Assembly (NCBI GenBank): GCA_030527285.1
Contig: JAUNBC010000014.1
Coordinates: 1 to 41,321 of the forward strand
Length of the DNA: 41,321 bases
Direction: 5' to 3'
DNA from: Bacillota bacterium
GTDB lineage: Bacteria > Bacillota > Dehalobacteriia > UBA4068
In this document: piece after piece, positions 30,058 through 39,086 of the stretch
How positions within the stretch are numbered: position 1 is the first letter of the stretch
How the letters are laid out: every line of letters begins with the position of its first letter
The notes under the pieces: model-generated
What the model was told of the DNA's origin: nothing
Database searches by the model: none
The model's input: the letters and a program-made list of their open reading frames with translations, nothing else
Program-made: the position numbers and the translations under genes

Positions 30058-31425
30058 ATGAAAAGTATTATTGTCGGCGTGGGCAAGGTCGGCTATGCTC
30101 TGGCCAGTATGCTCTGTGCCGAGGGTCATCAGGTGACGGTGATCGACAATAATCGCCGCCGCCTCGATATCGCCGAGGAAACGCTGGACGCCAGCATCAT
30201 CGAAGGCAACGCGGCGAAAATAGACGTGCTGAACTCCGCCGGTATCGAGGACGCGGACCTGCTGGCCGCCGTCACGGAAAAGGACGAGCTGAATATGCTG
30301 GCCTGCTTCCTTGCCAAGTCCTCCGGAGCCAAAAGCACGGTAGCGCGGGTGCGCAATCCCGGATACAGCGATTTCAATAACAGCGACCGTATGGATGCGC
30401 TGGGTATCGACATGCTGTTCAATCCGGACAAGGTCGTGGCCGAGGAGATCGTCAAGCTGATCGGCTTCCCCGAGGCGCATTTTGTCGGCTATTTTGGCAA
30501 CGGCAAGGTGCAGCTTTTGGAGCTGAAGCTGCATGAGAACTGCCATAATTTAGATATACCGCTGCTGGAGCTGGACTTCCCTTATCCGTGCATCGTCATC
30601 GCCATCGACCGCGGCGGCGAGCTGATCATCCCCAAGGGCGACGCGGTGCTCAAGGCCGGAGACGAGGTGCTGTTCCTCGCCAAGACCGAGCATATGCGCT
30701 ATCTGGAGGAGTTCCTCAATATCGAGCAGGGGGCGTCGCGTAATATCGTGATCCTCGGCGGCAGCCTTACCGGCTATTATCTGGCCTCGATGCTCGACGC
30801 GCAGCCGCGCCGCTTTCACGTCAAGCTGATCGAGAGCGACTATAAGCGCTGCGAGGAAATGGCTTATTCGCTCAAGCATACGATCATCGTCAATTCCTCC
30901 GGCTCCAATATCCAGCTTTATGAGGACGAAAATATCGGCGTGGCCGATATCTTCATCGCTGTCACCGAGGACGACAAGGAAAATCTCTTTGCCTCGGTGC
31001 TGGCCAAGAGCCTCGGCGCGAGCAAGACGATCGCGCAGATACGCGGCAGCGAGTTCGTGCATATCGTCGAGCAGGCCGGCATCGACCGCGCGGTCTCGCC
31101 CTCGGCGCTGACCGCCGACGCGATACTGCGCTTCCTCAACCGCAACCGCATCCTCTCGCTGACACGCTTCGATCAGTCGATGGGGCAGATCAGCGAGCTG
31201 CTGATCCCCGAGGGCGCGGCCTGCGCCGGCGTGCCGCTGATGAAGCTCAATTTCCCGCGCCGCGCGCTGGTATGCATGATCATCCGCGAGGATAAGCATA
31301 TCATCCCGCAGGGCGCGGACGCCTTGCAGCCCGGCGATACGGCGATCGTTTTCGCCATGCCGGAGGTGCTGGACGAGGTAGAAAAGCTGCTGCTGCACAC
31401 GCACGAGGATAATAATGCGCATTAA
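30058..31425 (+). CDS. trkA: Potassium uptake regulator TrkA, two RCK domains
   Basis: 455 residues: cytoplasmic NAD(H)/nucleotide-binding gating subunit of Trk K+ uptake. Two RCK halves each have an N-lobe Rossmann motif: IIVGVGKVGYALASMLC with VTVIDNNRR at the start, and NIVILGGSLTGYYLASMLDA near residue 230. Each is followed by a TrkA-C domain. GGGAGG lies 5 nt before the ATG. It overlaps trkH by 11 bp. Confidence 0.96.
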   Translation: MKSIIVGVGKVGYALASMLCAEGHQVTVIDNNRRRLDIAEETLDASIIEGNAAKIDVLNSAGIEDADLLAAVTEKDELNMLACFLAKSSGAKSTVARVRNPGYSDFNNSDRMDALGIDMLFNPDKVVAEEIVKLIGFPEAHFVGYFGNGKVQLLELKLHENCHNLDIPLLELDFPYPCIVIAIDRGGELIIPKGDAVLKAGDEVLFLAKTEHMRYLEEFLNIEQGASRNIVILGGSLTGYYLASMLDAQPRRFHVKLIESDYKRCEEMAYSLKHTIIVNSSGSNIQLYEDENIGVADIFIAVTEDDKENLFASVLAKSLGASKTIAQIRGSEFVHIVEQAGIDRAVSPSALTADAILRFLNRNRILSLTRFDQSMGQISELLIPEGAACAGVPLMKLNFPRRALVCMIIREDKHIIPQGADALQPGDTAIVFAMPEVLDEVEKLLLHTHEDNNAH

Positions 31426-32884
31426 ACGTACTCTATATCTGGTCGGCAAAATATTGCTGATCGTGGCGGGCTGCATGCTGCTGCCGCTGCTCGTGGCGCT
31501 GATCTACAAGGACGGCGACGCGGCGGCCTTCATGCAGACGATACCGATAGTCGCCGGCTGCGGCGCGGCGCTGATGCTCGGCTGCCGCAACGCGCGTTTT
31601 CAGCCCTTCCGCCAGCGGGAGAGCTTCTTTCTCGTCGGCTTTAGCTGGATACTGATCAGCTTGCTCGGCGCGCTGCCCTATATCTTTTCCGGCGTATTCG
31701 TCAATTTTGCCGATGCGCTGTTCGAGAGCGCTTCCGGCTTCACCACCACCGGCGCGTCGGTGATGACGAAGATCGAGGGCACGCCGCGCGGCATCCTTTT
31801 TTACCGCTCGATGTCGCAATGGCTGGGCGGCGCGGGTATCGTGCTGCTGTTTATCGCCCTGCTGCAAAAGACCTCCAACCGCGGCGAGGAGACCAATATG
31901 TATAAGGCCGAGTATTCGGGCGGCGTATTGGCCGAGCGCGTGGAGGCGCGCATCTCCGATAACGCCAAGGTGATAGCCGGCGTGTATCTGGCGCTGACCG
32001 TGGCCTGCGTATTACTGCTGCGTCTGGGCGGTATGGATATGTATGAATCGCTGGTGCACAGCTTCTCCACGATCTCTACCGGCGGCTTTTCCACGCGCGA
32101 TCTGAGCATCGGCGCGTTTGACAGCGCTTATATCGAATGGGTCGTGACGGCGTTCATGTTCCTCTCCGGCGTCAATCTGGCGCTGTTCTATATGCTGTTC
32201 GTGCGCAACCGCCGCCGTCATGCCCTGGCCAATGAGGAGTTGCGCGTCTACACGCTGCTGATGCTGGCGCTCACCCTGGTGATCAGCGTTTTCCTGATCC
32301 GCGAGGATTATTATGCCGGAGCCAGCGTCGGCTATGTGATACGCAAGGCGGCCTTCCAGACCATCTCCATCACCACCACCGCCGGTTTCTGCTCGGATAA
32401 CTATGACCTGTGGCCGCTGTTCCCGCGCTTCATCCTCTATCTGCTGCTGTTCGTCGGCGGCTGCTCCGGCTCTACCGCCTCCGGCGTCAAGATCAGCCGT
32501 TGGATCATCGGCCTGAAGGCCACTTACAGCGAGCTGTCCACGCTCTTCCACCCGCAGATGTACCGCCGCGTCTACTATAATAGAAAGCTGCTGTCCGCCA
32601 CCACGGTGCGCAACGTGATGTATTTCTTCTTCATGTATATGACGCTGGCGCTGATAGGCGCGTTGGCGCTGGCGGCGGGCGATCTGACCGTGGCCGAAGC
32701 CTTTGCCAGCTCGCTGGCCTGTTTGGGTAATGTCGGGCCGGCGATGCACCTGATCGGGCCGGCCGGCAACTATGCGCATATACCCGAGGTCGGCAAATAT
32801 ATCCTCAGCTTCCTGATGCTGGCCGGACGGCTGGAGGTATATACGATGCTGGTGCTGTTCGTGCCCGGCATCTGGAAAGATTAG
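31415..32884 (+). CDS. trkH: Trk/Ktr-type potassium transporter, membrane subunit
   Basis: 489 residues, about 10 membrane helices with four pore-loop segments carrying the K+ filter glycines: SGFTTTGASVM, FSTISTGGFSTR, ISITTTAGFCSD and SLACLGNVGPAM. LFVGGCSGSTASGVKISR before the last repeat is typical of TrkH. It forms the K+ channel-like pore gated by the TrkA ring encoded just upstream. Whether it uses Na+ (KtrB-like) or not cannot be read from sequence alone. Confidence 0.95.
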   Translation: MRIKRTLYLVGKILLIVAGCMLLPLLVALIYKDGDAAAFMQTIPIVAGCGAALMLGCRNARFQPFRQRESFFLVGFSWILISLLGALPYIFSGVFVNFADALFESASGFTTTGASVMTKIEGTPRGILFYRSMSQWLGGAGIVLLFIALLQKTSNRGEETNMYKAEYSGGVLAERVEARISDNAKVIAGVYLALTVACVLLLRLGGMDMYESLVHSFSTISTGGFSTRDLSIGAFDSAYIEWVVTAFMFLSGVNLALFYMLFVRNRRRHALANEELRVYTLLMLALTLVISVFLIREDYYAGASVGYVIRKAAFQTISITTTAGFCSDNYDLWPLFPRFILYLLLFVGGCSGSTASGVKISRWIIGLKATYSELSTLFHPQMYRRVYYNRKLLSATTVRNVMYFFFMYMTLALIGALALAAGDLTVAEAFASSLACLGNVGPAMHLIGPAGNYAHIPEVGKYILSFLMLAGRLEVYTMLVLFVPGIWKD

Positions 32885-32958
32885 TTTGAAGCATTGGGAA
32901 CAAGAGCGGCGGCGCTGCGTCTAAATAAGCGGTTGCCGCTACATTAAGGAGGAATAAA

Positions 32959-34038
32959 ATGAACGAGAACACTCAACCGCAAGCGCAGCAAACGCCGCCG
33001 CCGTCGAAGCTCACGCCGCCGCCGTCCTAGTATTCGCCTTATGCCGCATACGGCGGTTATACCGGCTCTGCGCCGGCCGCGCCGCAGAAGAAAAGCAAGT
33101 GGTGGCTGTGGCTGCTGCTCGCCGTGGCGGCGGTAGTAGCGCTGGTGCTGGCTTTAAGCAATTATGACGCTGGGTCGGCCGCCAGGCTGGACGAAACGCC
33201 GTCGGTAGCGGTGCTGCATATCGAGGGCACGATCAGCGACGAGCGCAGCGTCTCGCTGTATCAGCCGGTCACCTACAATCATCAGTATATACTCGATACG
33301 CTGGAGCAGCTGATCGCCGACGAGAACAATCTCGGGCTGCTGCTGTATATCGACAGCCCCGGCGGCGGCGTGCTGCAAACGGCGGAGATCGGCGAGCTGC
33401 TGCAGCAGTACAAAGAGCAGACCGGCCGCCCGGTCTATGCCTACGGCCATGATTACGCGGCTTCCGGCGGCTACTGGCTCGCCAGCTACGCCGATCAATT
33501 CATCGCCAACAGCTATTGCCTGACCGGCTCCATCGGCGTGATCATGGGCACAATGCTCGACGTCAGCGGCTTTTTGGCGGAGCATGGCATCGTCGCCACG
33601 ACGCTGGCCTCCGGCGAGGAGAAGGATATGGGCTCCAATTTTGAGCCGCTGAGCGAGGAGACGCGCGCTATCTTTATGTCGATCATCAACGAATACTATG
33701 ATGATTTCGTCAGCGTGGTCGCCGAAAATCGCGGCATGAGCGTGGCGCAGGTCAGGGAGCTGGCTGACGGGCGCGTCTACACGGCGCGGCAGGCGGTGGC
33801 CAACGGGCTGGCCGATCAGGTCGGCGATTATCAGCAGGCGCGGCAGGCCATCTGCGAGGCATTGGGCGTGGAGGAGGAGGCGCTGCGCGATTACCAATAT
33901 TTGTATCAGCCCAACGTGCTCGATTTTTTTTACTCGCTGAGCAACCGGCAAAACAGCGAGGTCGAGGCCTTGATGCAGCTGGCGATGCCCTTCAAGGGGC
34001 CGGCCGTCTATTATGATATTCAAGCGGATCAGGACTGA
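32959..34038 (+). CDS. sppA: Signal peptide peptidase SppA-like, with in-frame amber codon 24
   Basis: AAGGAGG lies just before ATG 32959. The first 23 codons encode a Gln/Pro-rich tail, then TAG (33028-33030), then the frame stays open: Tyr/Gly/Pro-rich tail, membrane segment WWLWLLLAVAAVVALVLALS, and an S49 peptidase domain. The catalytic Ser lies in YAASGGYWLA and the general-base Lys in LASGEEKDMG, with LLLYIDSPGGGVLQTAEIGE also typical. The domain is intact, so the gene is under selection or only recently broken. No good start with a ribosome site is visible between the TAG and the membrane segment. Likely a CAG-to-TAG change, readthrough, or a sequencing error. It degrades signal peptides in model bacteria. 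Confidence 0.8.
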
Positions 34039-34113
34039 AACGATGGCGGCGGGCATTGCATTTGCCTGTCTTAGATGGTAAAATGAACGAGTAAATCTTT
34101 GACGGAGGATAAA

Positions 34114-34680
34114 ATGATGAGAAAATTTCTGATAGTGCTGTTAGCCGTTGCGATGATATTTGCGCTGGCCGCTTGCGCCCAGGATCCCGCCGAACCGGCG
34201 GAGGGCGAAGAGCAGGCTGTGGATGAGAACGGCGAGCCGGTATTGCTGGACGCCGAAGTTAGCGGCGCGGTCGAGGTAAGCGAGGTCGGCGACGCGGCGG
34301 AGATCGAGAGCACGCTGGGTGTGGATATGGGTATCGCCGAAGAATACGTTATCGACCGCTATTCGATCGTCAACTCCGCGCTGGGACAGGCCGAGTTTGT
34401 AGTGGACGGCGATAAATACGTGGTGCGCGCCGCCAAGGGCGAGCAGGAAAATCTTTCCGGCGTCGATAAGCGTGATTTCAGCGCCGACGAGACGGAGGAG
34501 ATCGCCGGACAGCAGGTGCGCCTGCGCTATTATTCCGACGACGATCAGATCATTATCGGCCGCTCGATAGCGATAGCGGACGTTTACGTAGCGGACGAGG
34601 ATACCAGCTATTGCCTGGCGATATTGCAAAACGGCAATAAGGAAAAATTAGTAGCGTTCATGGAGCAGCTGCTGCAATAG
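34114..34680 (+). CDS. Lipoprotein of unknown function
   Basis: 188 residues from ATG 34114 (ATG 34117 is an equal alternative; GGAGG precedes both). A lipoprotein signal (FALAAC) anchors it outside the membrane. An acidic linker (AEPAEGEEQAVDENGE) is followed by a ~130-residue domain with a YVIDRYSIVNSALGQAEFVV start and VRLRYYSDDDQIIIGRSIAI. Family not recognised. It stands alone, 75 bp after sppA, with a strong bidirectional terminator after it. Confidence 0.75.
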   Translation: MMRKFLIVLLAVAMIFALAACAQDPAEPAEGEEQAVDENGEPVLLDAEVSGAVEVSEVGDAAEIESTLGVDMGIAEEYVIDRYSIVNSALGQAEFVVDGDKYVVRAAKGEQENLSGVDKRDFSADETEEIAGQQVRLRYYSDDDQIIIGRSIAIADVYVADEDTSYCLAILQNGNKEKLVAFMEQLLQ

Positions 34681-34761
34681 CTCCGGCGCAGCCATAAGCT
34701 TGCCGCCGAGCGCGCCGGAGTATTTACGGGCTTGCGGACGCTCCCGCGGTCAATAAATATT

Positions 34762-34799
34762 AAAACCCCATCAAGGCGTATTGCCCTGATGGGGTTTTT
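34762..34799. terminator. Bidirectional terminator between the lipoprotein gene and xpt
   Basis: AAAACCCCATCA (34762-34773) and TGATGGGGTTTT (34787-34798) pair perfectly over 12 bp, with A and T runs on both sides, serving the two convergent genes. Confidence 0.9.
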
Positions 34800-34827
34800 A
34801 ACATTTGCGGCGGCGCATTCATATGCG

Positions 34828-35409
34828 CTAATCCTCGTATTTGAAATGTATCCAGCCGTTTTCGATCTTGCTGATGCAGGCCAGCGAATGCAGCTCGACG
34901 CCCATGGCGCGCAGCCGCGTTCCGCCGCCCTGAAACTCCTTCTCGATCACCGCGCCCACGCCGATCAGCTCCGCGCCCGCTTGCCGCACGATATCGACCA
35001 TGCCGCAGGCCGCTTCGCCATGCGCGAGGAAATCGTCGATGATCAGCACGCGGTCGGCGGCGCTGAGGAATTTACGCGAGACGAAGGCGATGGATTCCAC
35101 GCCCTTGGTAAAGCTCTTGACCCTGGCTTGATATACATCCTCGACCATCGTGTTGGGCTTGGCTTTCTTGGCGAACAGCACAGGTATATTGCCATAGGCC
35201 ATCGCCGTAGCCATGGCGATGGAGATGCCGGAGCTTTCCATGGTAAGTATCTTGTTCACGCCGCTCGCGCCGAACAGCATCTGAAATTCACGCCCCAGAT
35301 GCAGGATGAATTCGATGTCGATCTGATGATTGAGGAATGAATCGACCTTGACGATCTCCGTGCCCAGCGCCAGCCCGTCCTTGACGATGCGTTTTTCCAA
35401 TAGCTTCAT
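34828..35409 (-). CDS. xpt: Xanthine phosphoribosyltransferase
   Basis: 193 residues. It converts xanthine and PRPP to XMP in purine salvage. The PRPP-binding motif VLIIDDFLAHGEA, the start MKLLEKRIVKDGLALG and NHQIDIEFILHLGREF match Firmicute Xpt. It starts 2 bp after the M15 gene, with GGAGGAG inside the end of that gene. There is no room for a purine riboswitch directly upstream, and no pbuX permease follows, unlike the usual xpt-pbuX arrangement. Confidence 0.94.
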   Translation of the reverse strand: MKLLEKRIVKDGLALGTEIVKVDSFLNHQIDIEFILHLGREFQMLFGASGVNKILTMESSGISIAMATAMAYGNIPVLFAKKAKPNTMVEDVYQARVKSFTKGVESIAFVSRKFLSAADRVLIIDDFLAHGEAACGMVDIVRQAGAELIGVGAVIEKEFQGGGTRLRAMGVELHSLACISKIENGWIHFKYED

Positions 35410-35411
35410 CG

Positions 35412-36911
35412 TTATGCTCCTCCGTTGGCGGCCGCAGTTGCGGTGGCGAACAGCTTGCTGATACGGTTGATGCAGGCGCAGATCTCGGCGCGCGTGATAT
35501 TCGCCGCGCCGTCAAAGCTGCCGTCGGGGCGGCCGTTCATGATCGCGTACTCGGACAGCAGCTGCGCGGCGGCCAACAGCTCCGCGTCCATGGTCGGCTG
35601 ATCGGCGAATTGCCGCGGCGCGTCGGGCGGCTGCAAATCCGCCAGCAGCGCGGCTAAGGCCAGCGCCGTGTCGCGGCGGGTAGCGGCGGCTTGCGGACGC
35701 AGCAGTATCAGCTCCGGCTGCGTCTCGTCGCGGTGATAGAAATGCTCGCCGAGCAGCCCCGCCTCCTGGCAGGTCAGCAGCGCGGCATAGAAGTAATCGC
35801 CGCTGTCAACGTCGGCAAAGGGCAACGCCGACGCTTCAGACTGGCTGCCGTCCGCGGCCTCGTCCGGCTCGCCGTCGGGTGCTGCTTGCTCAGTTTCCGC
35901 TTCCGTTGGCGCAGACGGCGCTTGCTGCTGCTCATAGAAGCGCGCCAGCAGCGTCAGCAATTCGGCGCGGCTGATATTGCGGTCGGGCAGGAAGGCGCCG
36001 GAGGGGTAGCCGGAGATCAGCCCCGCCTCGTACATGGCGCGCACGTCGCTCTCCGCCCAGTGGCCGGACATATCGAACAGCGGCTCGCGCGGAGCCAGCG
36101 TGCTGATGATGAAGCCGCCGGCGGTAGCCATCGCCTGCGAGTAGCCGAGTATTTGCCCCGGCAGCTCGGCGGCGTTATAGTAGCTGCTGTAATAGATGCA
36201 GTAGGGCTCGCCGTCCTCGCCGATAAAGCTGATCGAGCCCAGCTGCTGCAGCCGTTGTATATATTCCTCCAGGCATAGGCCGTTCTTATACATATACTCG
36301 GCATGCGGCTTGCCCACATAGCGGAAATGCCACGGCTCGCTGATAATGCCGGTGATCGCCGATTTATCGCTGGTATAGCGCAGTATCAGGCCGTAACGCC
36401 AGCTATTTTCCTTGAGCCACTTGCCGGCGGCGGTATAGGCGAAGGCTTCGGTAAGGCCGGCGGTGGAGGTGGAGAGGTCGAGAGCCATGCCGCTTTGATG
36501 CTCGGAGGCTCCGGGTATCGCCACCACGGTGGCGGCCTGCGCCGCTGCGTCGACCGCGTCATAGCCCATGGCCTGGTACTGGTTGACCTTGCGATTATAC
36601 AGATAGACCTGCGTATCGTAAGTGCGATAGCCGGATACGCCGCGGCAATCGCTGATGCCGGCGGCCTTCATCGCCGTATACAGCTCGCGCCAGGCCTCGG
36701 CGGCGATGCGGTTCAGCGTCACTCCGCTATTGGCCGGCATATAATTGCTGAGGCTGACCAGCTCCTCCGGCTGATAGTCGGCGGACAGCCGGTACTGTTG
36801 ATTGATCAGCATTTGCAGATGCGACGAGGTATCCGCCGCCGCCTGCGCCGCCGGCGGCGCGAGCAGCAGCAGCGTAAGCAGCGCTGCCATGTAGTAGAAA
36901 AACCTTTTCAT
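35412..36911 (-). CDS. Secreted D-alanyl-D-alanine carboxypeptidase (M15B/VanY type) with SLH repeats
   Basis: 499 residues: signal peptide (1-25), a VanY-like peptidase domain (about 60-235) with GVSGYRTYDTQVYLYNRKVN, zinc-ligand region ASEHQSGMALDLS and SEPWHFRYVG, then SLH repeats from ~285 (MSGHWAESDVRAMYEAGLIS, PDRNISRAELLTLL; second with PFADVDSGDYFYAALLTCQE; third with NGRPDGSFDGAANITRAEIC). It trims the terminal D-Ala from peptidoglycan stems and is bound to the wall by SLH. GGAGG precedes the ATG. It lies 21 bp after the amidase gene. Confidence 0.92.
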   Translation of the reverse strand: MKRFFYYMAALLTLLLLAPPAAQAAADTSSHLQMLINQQYRLSADYQPEELVSLSNYMPANSGVTLNRIAAEAWRELYTAMKAAGISDCRGVSGYRTYDTQVYLYNRKVNQYQAMGYDAVDAAAQAATVVAIPGASEHQSGMALDLSTSTAGLTEAFAYTAAGKWLKENSWRYGLILRYTSDKSAITGIISEPWHFRYVGKPHAEYMYKNGLCLEEYIQRLQQLGSISFIGEDGEPYCIYYSSYYNAAELPGQILGYSQAMATAGGFIISTLAPREPLFDMSGHWAESDVRAMYEAGLISGYPSGAFLPDRNISRAELLTLLARFYEQQQAPSAPTEAETEQAAPDGEPDEAADGSQSEASALPFADVDSGDYFYAALLTCQEAGLLGEHFYHRDETQPELILLRPQAAATRRDTALALAALLADLQPPDAPRQFADQPTMDAELLAAAQLLSEYAIMNGRPDGSFDGAANITRAEICACINRISKLFATATAAANGGA

Positions 36912-36932
36912 TACGAACCTCCGGGTTTATGT

Positions 36933-38072
36933 TTATTCGACGCCCCAATAGTCGCAGCAGGCGTCCACTACCGCTTCCACCCACAGCTGCCAATCGCGCT
37001 GCCACAGGTACAGCTCATCGGCATTGTCCATAAAGCAGTATTCGAGCAGCAGCGTTTGCGCGCCCTGCGCCGCCAGCGCCGCTTTATGCGGCTGATTATG
37101 CAGATACGATATGGGGAACAGCTCCTGCCCCCCGCTTTCGCGCAGGATGAAATAATAGTCGCGCGGTATCTCGGCATTATCATATGAATGGCGCTTGTAG
37201 GTGCCATGCTCGATCAGTCCCTTGCCCTCGTTGTTCTCGATGCGGCCAATAGCGCGCAGGCCGTCGGCCACCGCCGTGGCCCATTCATTGCTGCAGCGCA
37301 CCGACGAATAGATCTGAAAGCCGCGGTACGTGCCCGGCGACGAGGCGTTGAGATGATTGGAGAGCGCGTACTTGGCGGCGGAAAGGTAGATGCGGTCGAT
37401 GCGGCCATCCGGCAGATAGGGGTTATCGTCCGCGCCCTCCGGCCCCGGCACCAGCTCGCTGTCGCGGGTCAGCGCCACCTTCAGTCCGCGCGCGGCAAAC
37501 AGCTCCGCCATATAGAGGCTGGCGCGCAGATTTTGCTCGGCCTCGATCACGCCATGCGCCGCCGCTCCGGTATCGCCGCCGCCGTGTCCGGCGTCGATAA
37601 TGATATCGTACACCTGCTCCGGCAGCTCGCTGACCTGCGCGATATTCAGCCACAGTCGTCCTTCGCGCTCATAAAAGCGGTAATAGTTGTTGACGCCGCC
37701 GCGTGTCAGCGTATAGCCGGATAGCGCATAGCCGGTGGCCGCGGTCAGCGGCATATCGTCGACAAACAGCGCGTATTCGCCGAGCGGCAGCTCGGCCAGC
37801 GGCAGGCCGTGATCGGCTATCCAGTCGTTGAAGAAATGCGCCGCATAGCCGCCATTGATGCGGATCGCCGTCAGCGTATGGCGGCGGCCGTCCAGCAGAT
37901 GCGCCGTGGCATGCTCGCCATGCACGTACACGGCGGCCAGCAGCGGCTGCTCCGCGGGCTGCGTTTCGGCGGGCGGAGACAGCAGCTGCTGCCACCGTCC
38001 GGCGTTGAGCTGGAATAAGACGGCTCCGCCCAGCAATATGATGGCTGTCAGCAGTAGCAGGGCTTTTTTCAT
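36933..38072 (-). CDS. N-acetylmuramoyl-L-alanine amidase (Amidase_3)
   Basis: 379 residues: an N-terminal membrane anchor/signal (MKKALLLLTAIILLGGAVLF), an all-beta region (about 50-165), then an Amidase_3 domain with zinc ligands in IIDAGHGGGDTGA, GVIEAEQNLRASLYMAELFA and LSNHLNAS, and catalytic Glu in LLLEYCFMDNADE. It cuts the bond between MurNAc and the stem peptide. The start is uncertain: ATG 38072 gives a clean signal but has no strong ribosome site; upstream in-frame ATGs add a nonconserved tail. With the M15 gene it forms a wall-remodelling unit, possibly for sporulation or germination. Confidence 0.88.
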   Translation of the reverse strand: MKKALLLLTAIILLGGAVLFQLNAGRWQQLLSPPAETQPAEQPLLAAVYVHGEHATAHLLDGRRHTLTAIRINGGYAAHFFNDWIADHGLPLAELPLGEYALFVDDMPLTAATGYALSGYTLTRGGVNNYYRFYEREGRLWLNIAQVSELPEQVYDIIIDAGHGGGDTGAAAHGVIEAEQNLRASLYMAELFAARGLKVALTRDSELVPGPEGADDNPYLPDGRIDRIYLSAAKYALSNHLNASSPGTYRGFQIYSSVRCSNEWATAVADGLRAIGRIENNEGKGLIEHGTYKRHSYDNAEIPRDYYFILRESGGQELFPISYLHNQPHKAALAAQGAQTLLLEYCFMDNADELYLWQRDWQLWVEAVVDACCDYWGVE

Positions 38073-38239
38073 CGTTAGGCACGCGGGGCTTTGCTTGTAC
38101 GATCCAACAATCATCAGTATAACATAAAATATGCGCGGATTAAACCTTTTTCGCGCGGCGGCGCTATTTACCGGCGCAAAAAACGGCGGCATGAGGCGGC
38201 TCACGCTGTTGGTAAATGATGGCAAAACGCCCGCCGCCG

Positions 38240-38268
38240 CATAAGCGCCGCGCCTTTGCTCATACTAA
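38240..38268 (+). promoter_or_regulatory. Possible sigma-E/sigma-K-like promoter of the CotF-like gene
   Basis: CATA (38240-38243), 17 nt, CATACTAA (38261-38268), ending 27 nt before the ATG. This fits the mother-cell pattern ATA, 16-18 nt, CATAC, as expected for a coat gene. Confidence 0.45.
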
Positions 38269-38295
38269 AGGCAAAACCGACTATGAGGTGAGCAG

Positions 38296-38778
38296 ATGTT
38301 TAACCAGAAGGAAAACGGCTTATTGCAGGATCTTAAATCGGCGGAGCAGTTATGCATCGAGAAATACGGCAAGTACGCCGCGCAGGCGCAGACCGAGCCG
38401 CTCAAACAGCTTTTCAGCAGCATCCAGGGGCAGGAGCAGCGGCATTTACAGACGCTGGATCAGATCATCGCCAGCGGCGGCGCTTGCTGCGGCCAGCAGC
38501 AGTCCGGCGGCCAGGGCGGCCAGCAATCGTCGGGCGGTCAGGGCGGCCAGCAGCTACAGGGCAATTACGGCAGCCGCGACGACGCTTTCCGCAATGATCG
38601 CTTTCTGTGCAGCGATGCGCTGGCGATGGAGAAGCATGTCAGCGCCGATTATAATATCAGCATCTTTGAGTTCAAGGATCCTGCCGTTCGCAGCACGCTC
38701 AATCATATACAAAAAGAAGAACAGCAGCACGGCCAGCAGATATATGATTATATGTCCGCCAACGGTATGTATAATTAG
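38296..38778 (+). CDS. CotF-like spore coat protein (ferritin-like fold)
   Basis: 160 residues in two helical halves (1-58 and 100-160) separated by a low-complexity Gly/Gln/Ser insert (about 62-93, repeats of GGQGGQQ). The halves resemble the coat F / ferritin-like domain: LLQDLKSAEQLCIEKYGKYA, QEQRHLQTLDQII, then FLCSDALAMEKHVSADYN and HIQKEEQQHGQQIYDYM. GAGGTGAG lies 5 nt before the ATG. Coat F proteins sit in the outer spore layers; no metal-site function is claimed. Confidence 0.8.
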   Translation: MFNQKENGLLQDLKSAEQLCIEKYGKYAAQAQTEPLKQLFSSIQGQEQRHLQTLDQIIASGGACCGQQQSGGQGGQQSSGGQGGQQLQGNYGSRDDAFRNDRFLCSDALAMEKHVSADYNISIFEFKDPAVRSTLNHIQKEEQQHGQQIYDYMSANGMYN

Positions 38779-38817
38779 CGGACGCATTTATAAGCAGCAA
38801 AAAACGGGGGCGAAAAA

Positions 38818-39047
38818 GGCGGTGCAACTTAGGGAGGCGTCGGTTTTCCGCACCTAAATCAAAAAGCCCTGTGCAAACAGGGCTTTTTCTTATGCGGAAA
38901 ACTACGAAGTATTTCTGCGGCGAGAAATTTCGGCGCAGGGCAAGGCGCAAAGCGCAGCAATAGACGGAGCCTATTGCGAGCATTTGCAACGCCGCACTGC
39001 GCCGAAAGAGCCGACGCAGAAACGATGTATCCCTAAGGCGCGCCGCC
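38818..39047. repeat. Large nested palindromic element, copy 2 (~230 bp)
   Basis: Outer ends GGCGGTGCAACTTAGGGA (38818-38835) and TCCCTAAGGCGCGCCGCC (39030-39047) are inverted repeats matching at 15 of 18. Inside are GCGTCGG/CCGACGC (about 38837-38843 and 39011-39017), GTTTTCCGCA/TGCGGAAAAC (38843-38852, 38893-38902), a terminator hairpin (38861-38888), TTTCTGCG/CGCAGAAA, and a long arm TTTCGGCGCAG/CTGCGCCGAAA (38928-38938, 38997-39007) that holds GCAATAG/CTATTGC. It shares its core with 12838-12921. It has no coding frame and lies between the CotF-like and LysRS genes. Confidence 0.75.
38861..38888. terminator. Terminator hairpin inside the palindromic element
   Basis: AAAAAGCCCTG-TGCAAA-CAGGGCTTTTT, identical to the hairpin at 12862-12889. 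It can terminate on both strands, serving the convergent CotF-like and LysRS genes. Confidence 0.8.
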
Positions 39048-39086
39048 TAAACCCTCGTTTTTGTTTTATCATCATAGCCTGATCGT

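Noticed and set aside
32959-34038. Genome-wide amber recoding or pyrrolysine
   Set aside because: TAG is the normal stop of several neighbouring genes and no pyl genes are in view.
35410-35411. Purine riboswitch before xpt
   Set aside because: xpt starts 2 bp after the preceding gene, so no leader exists there.
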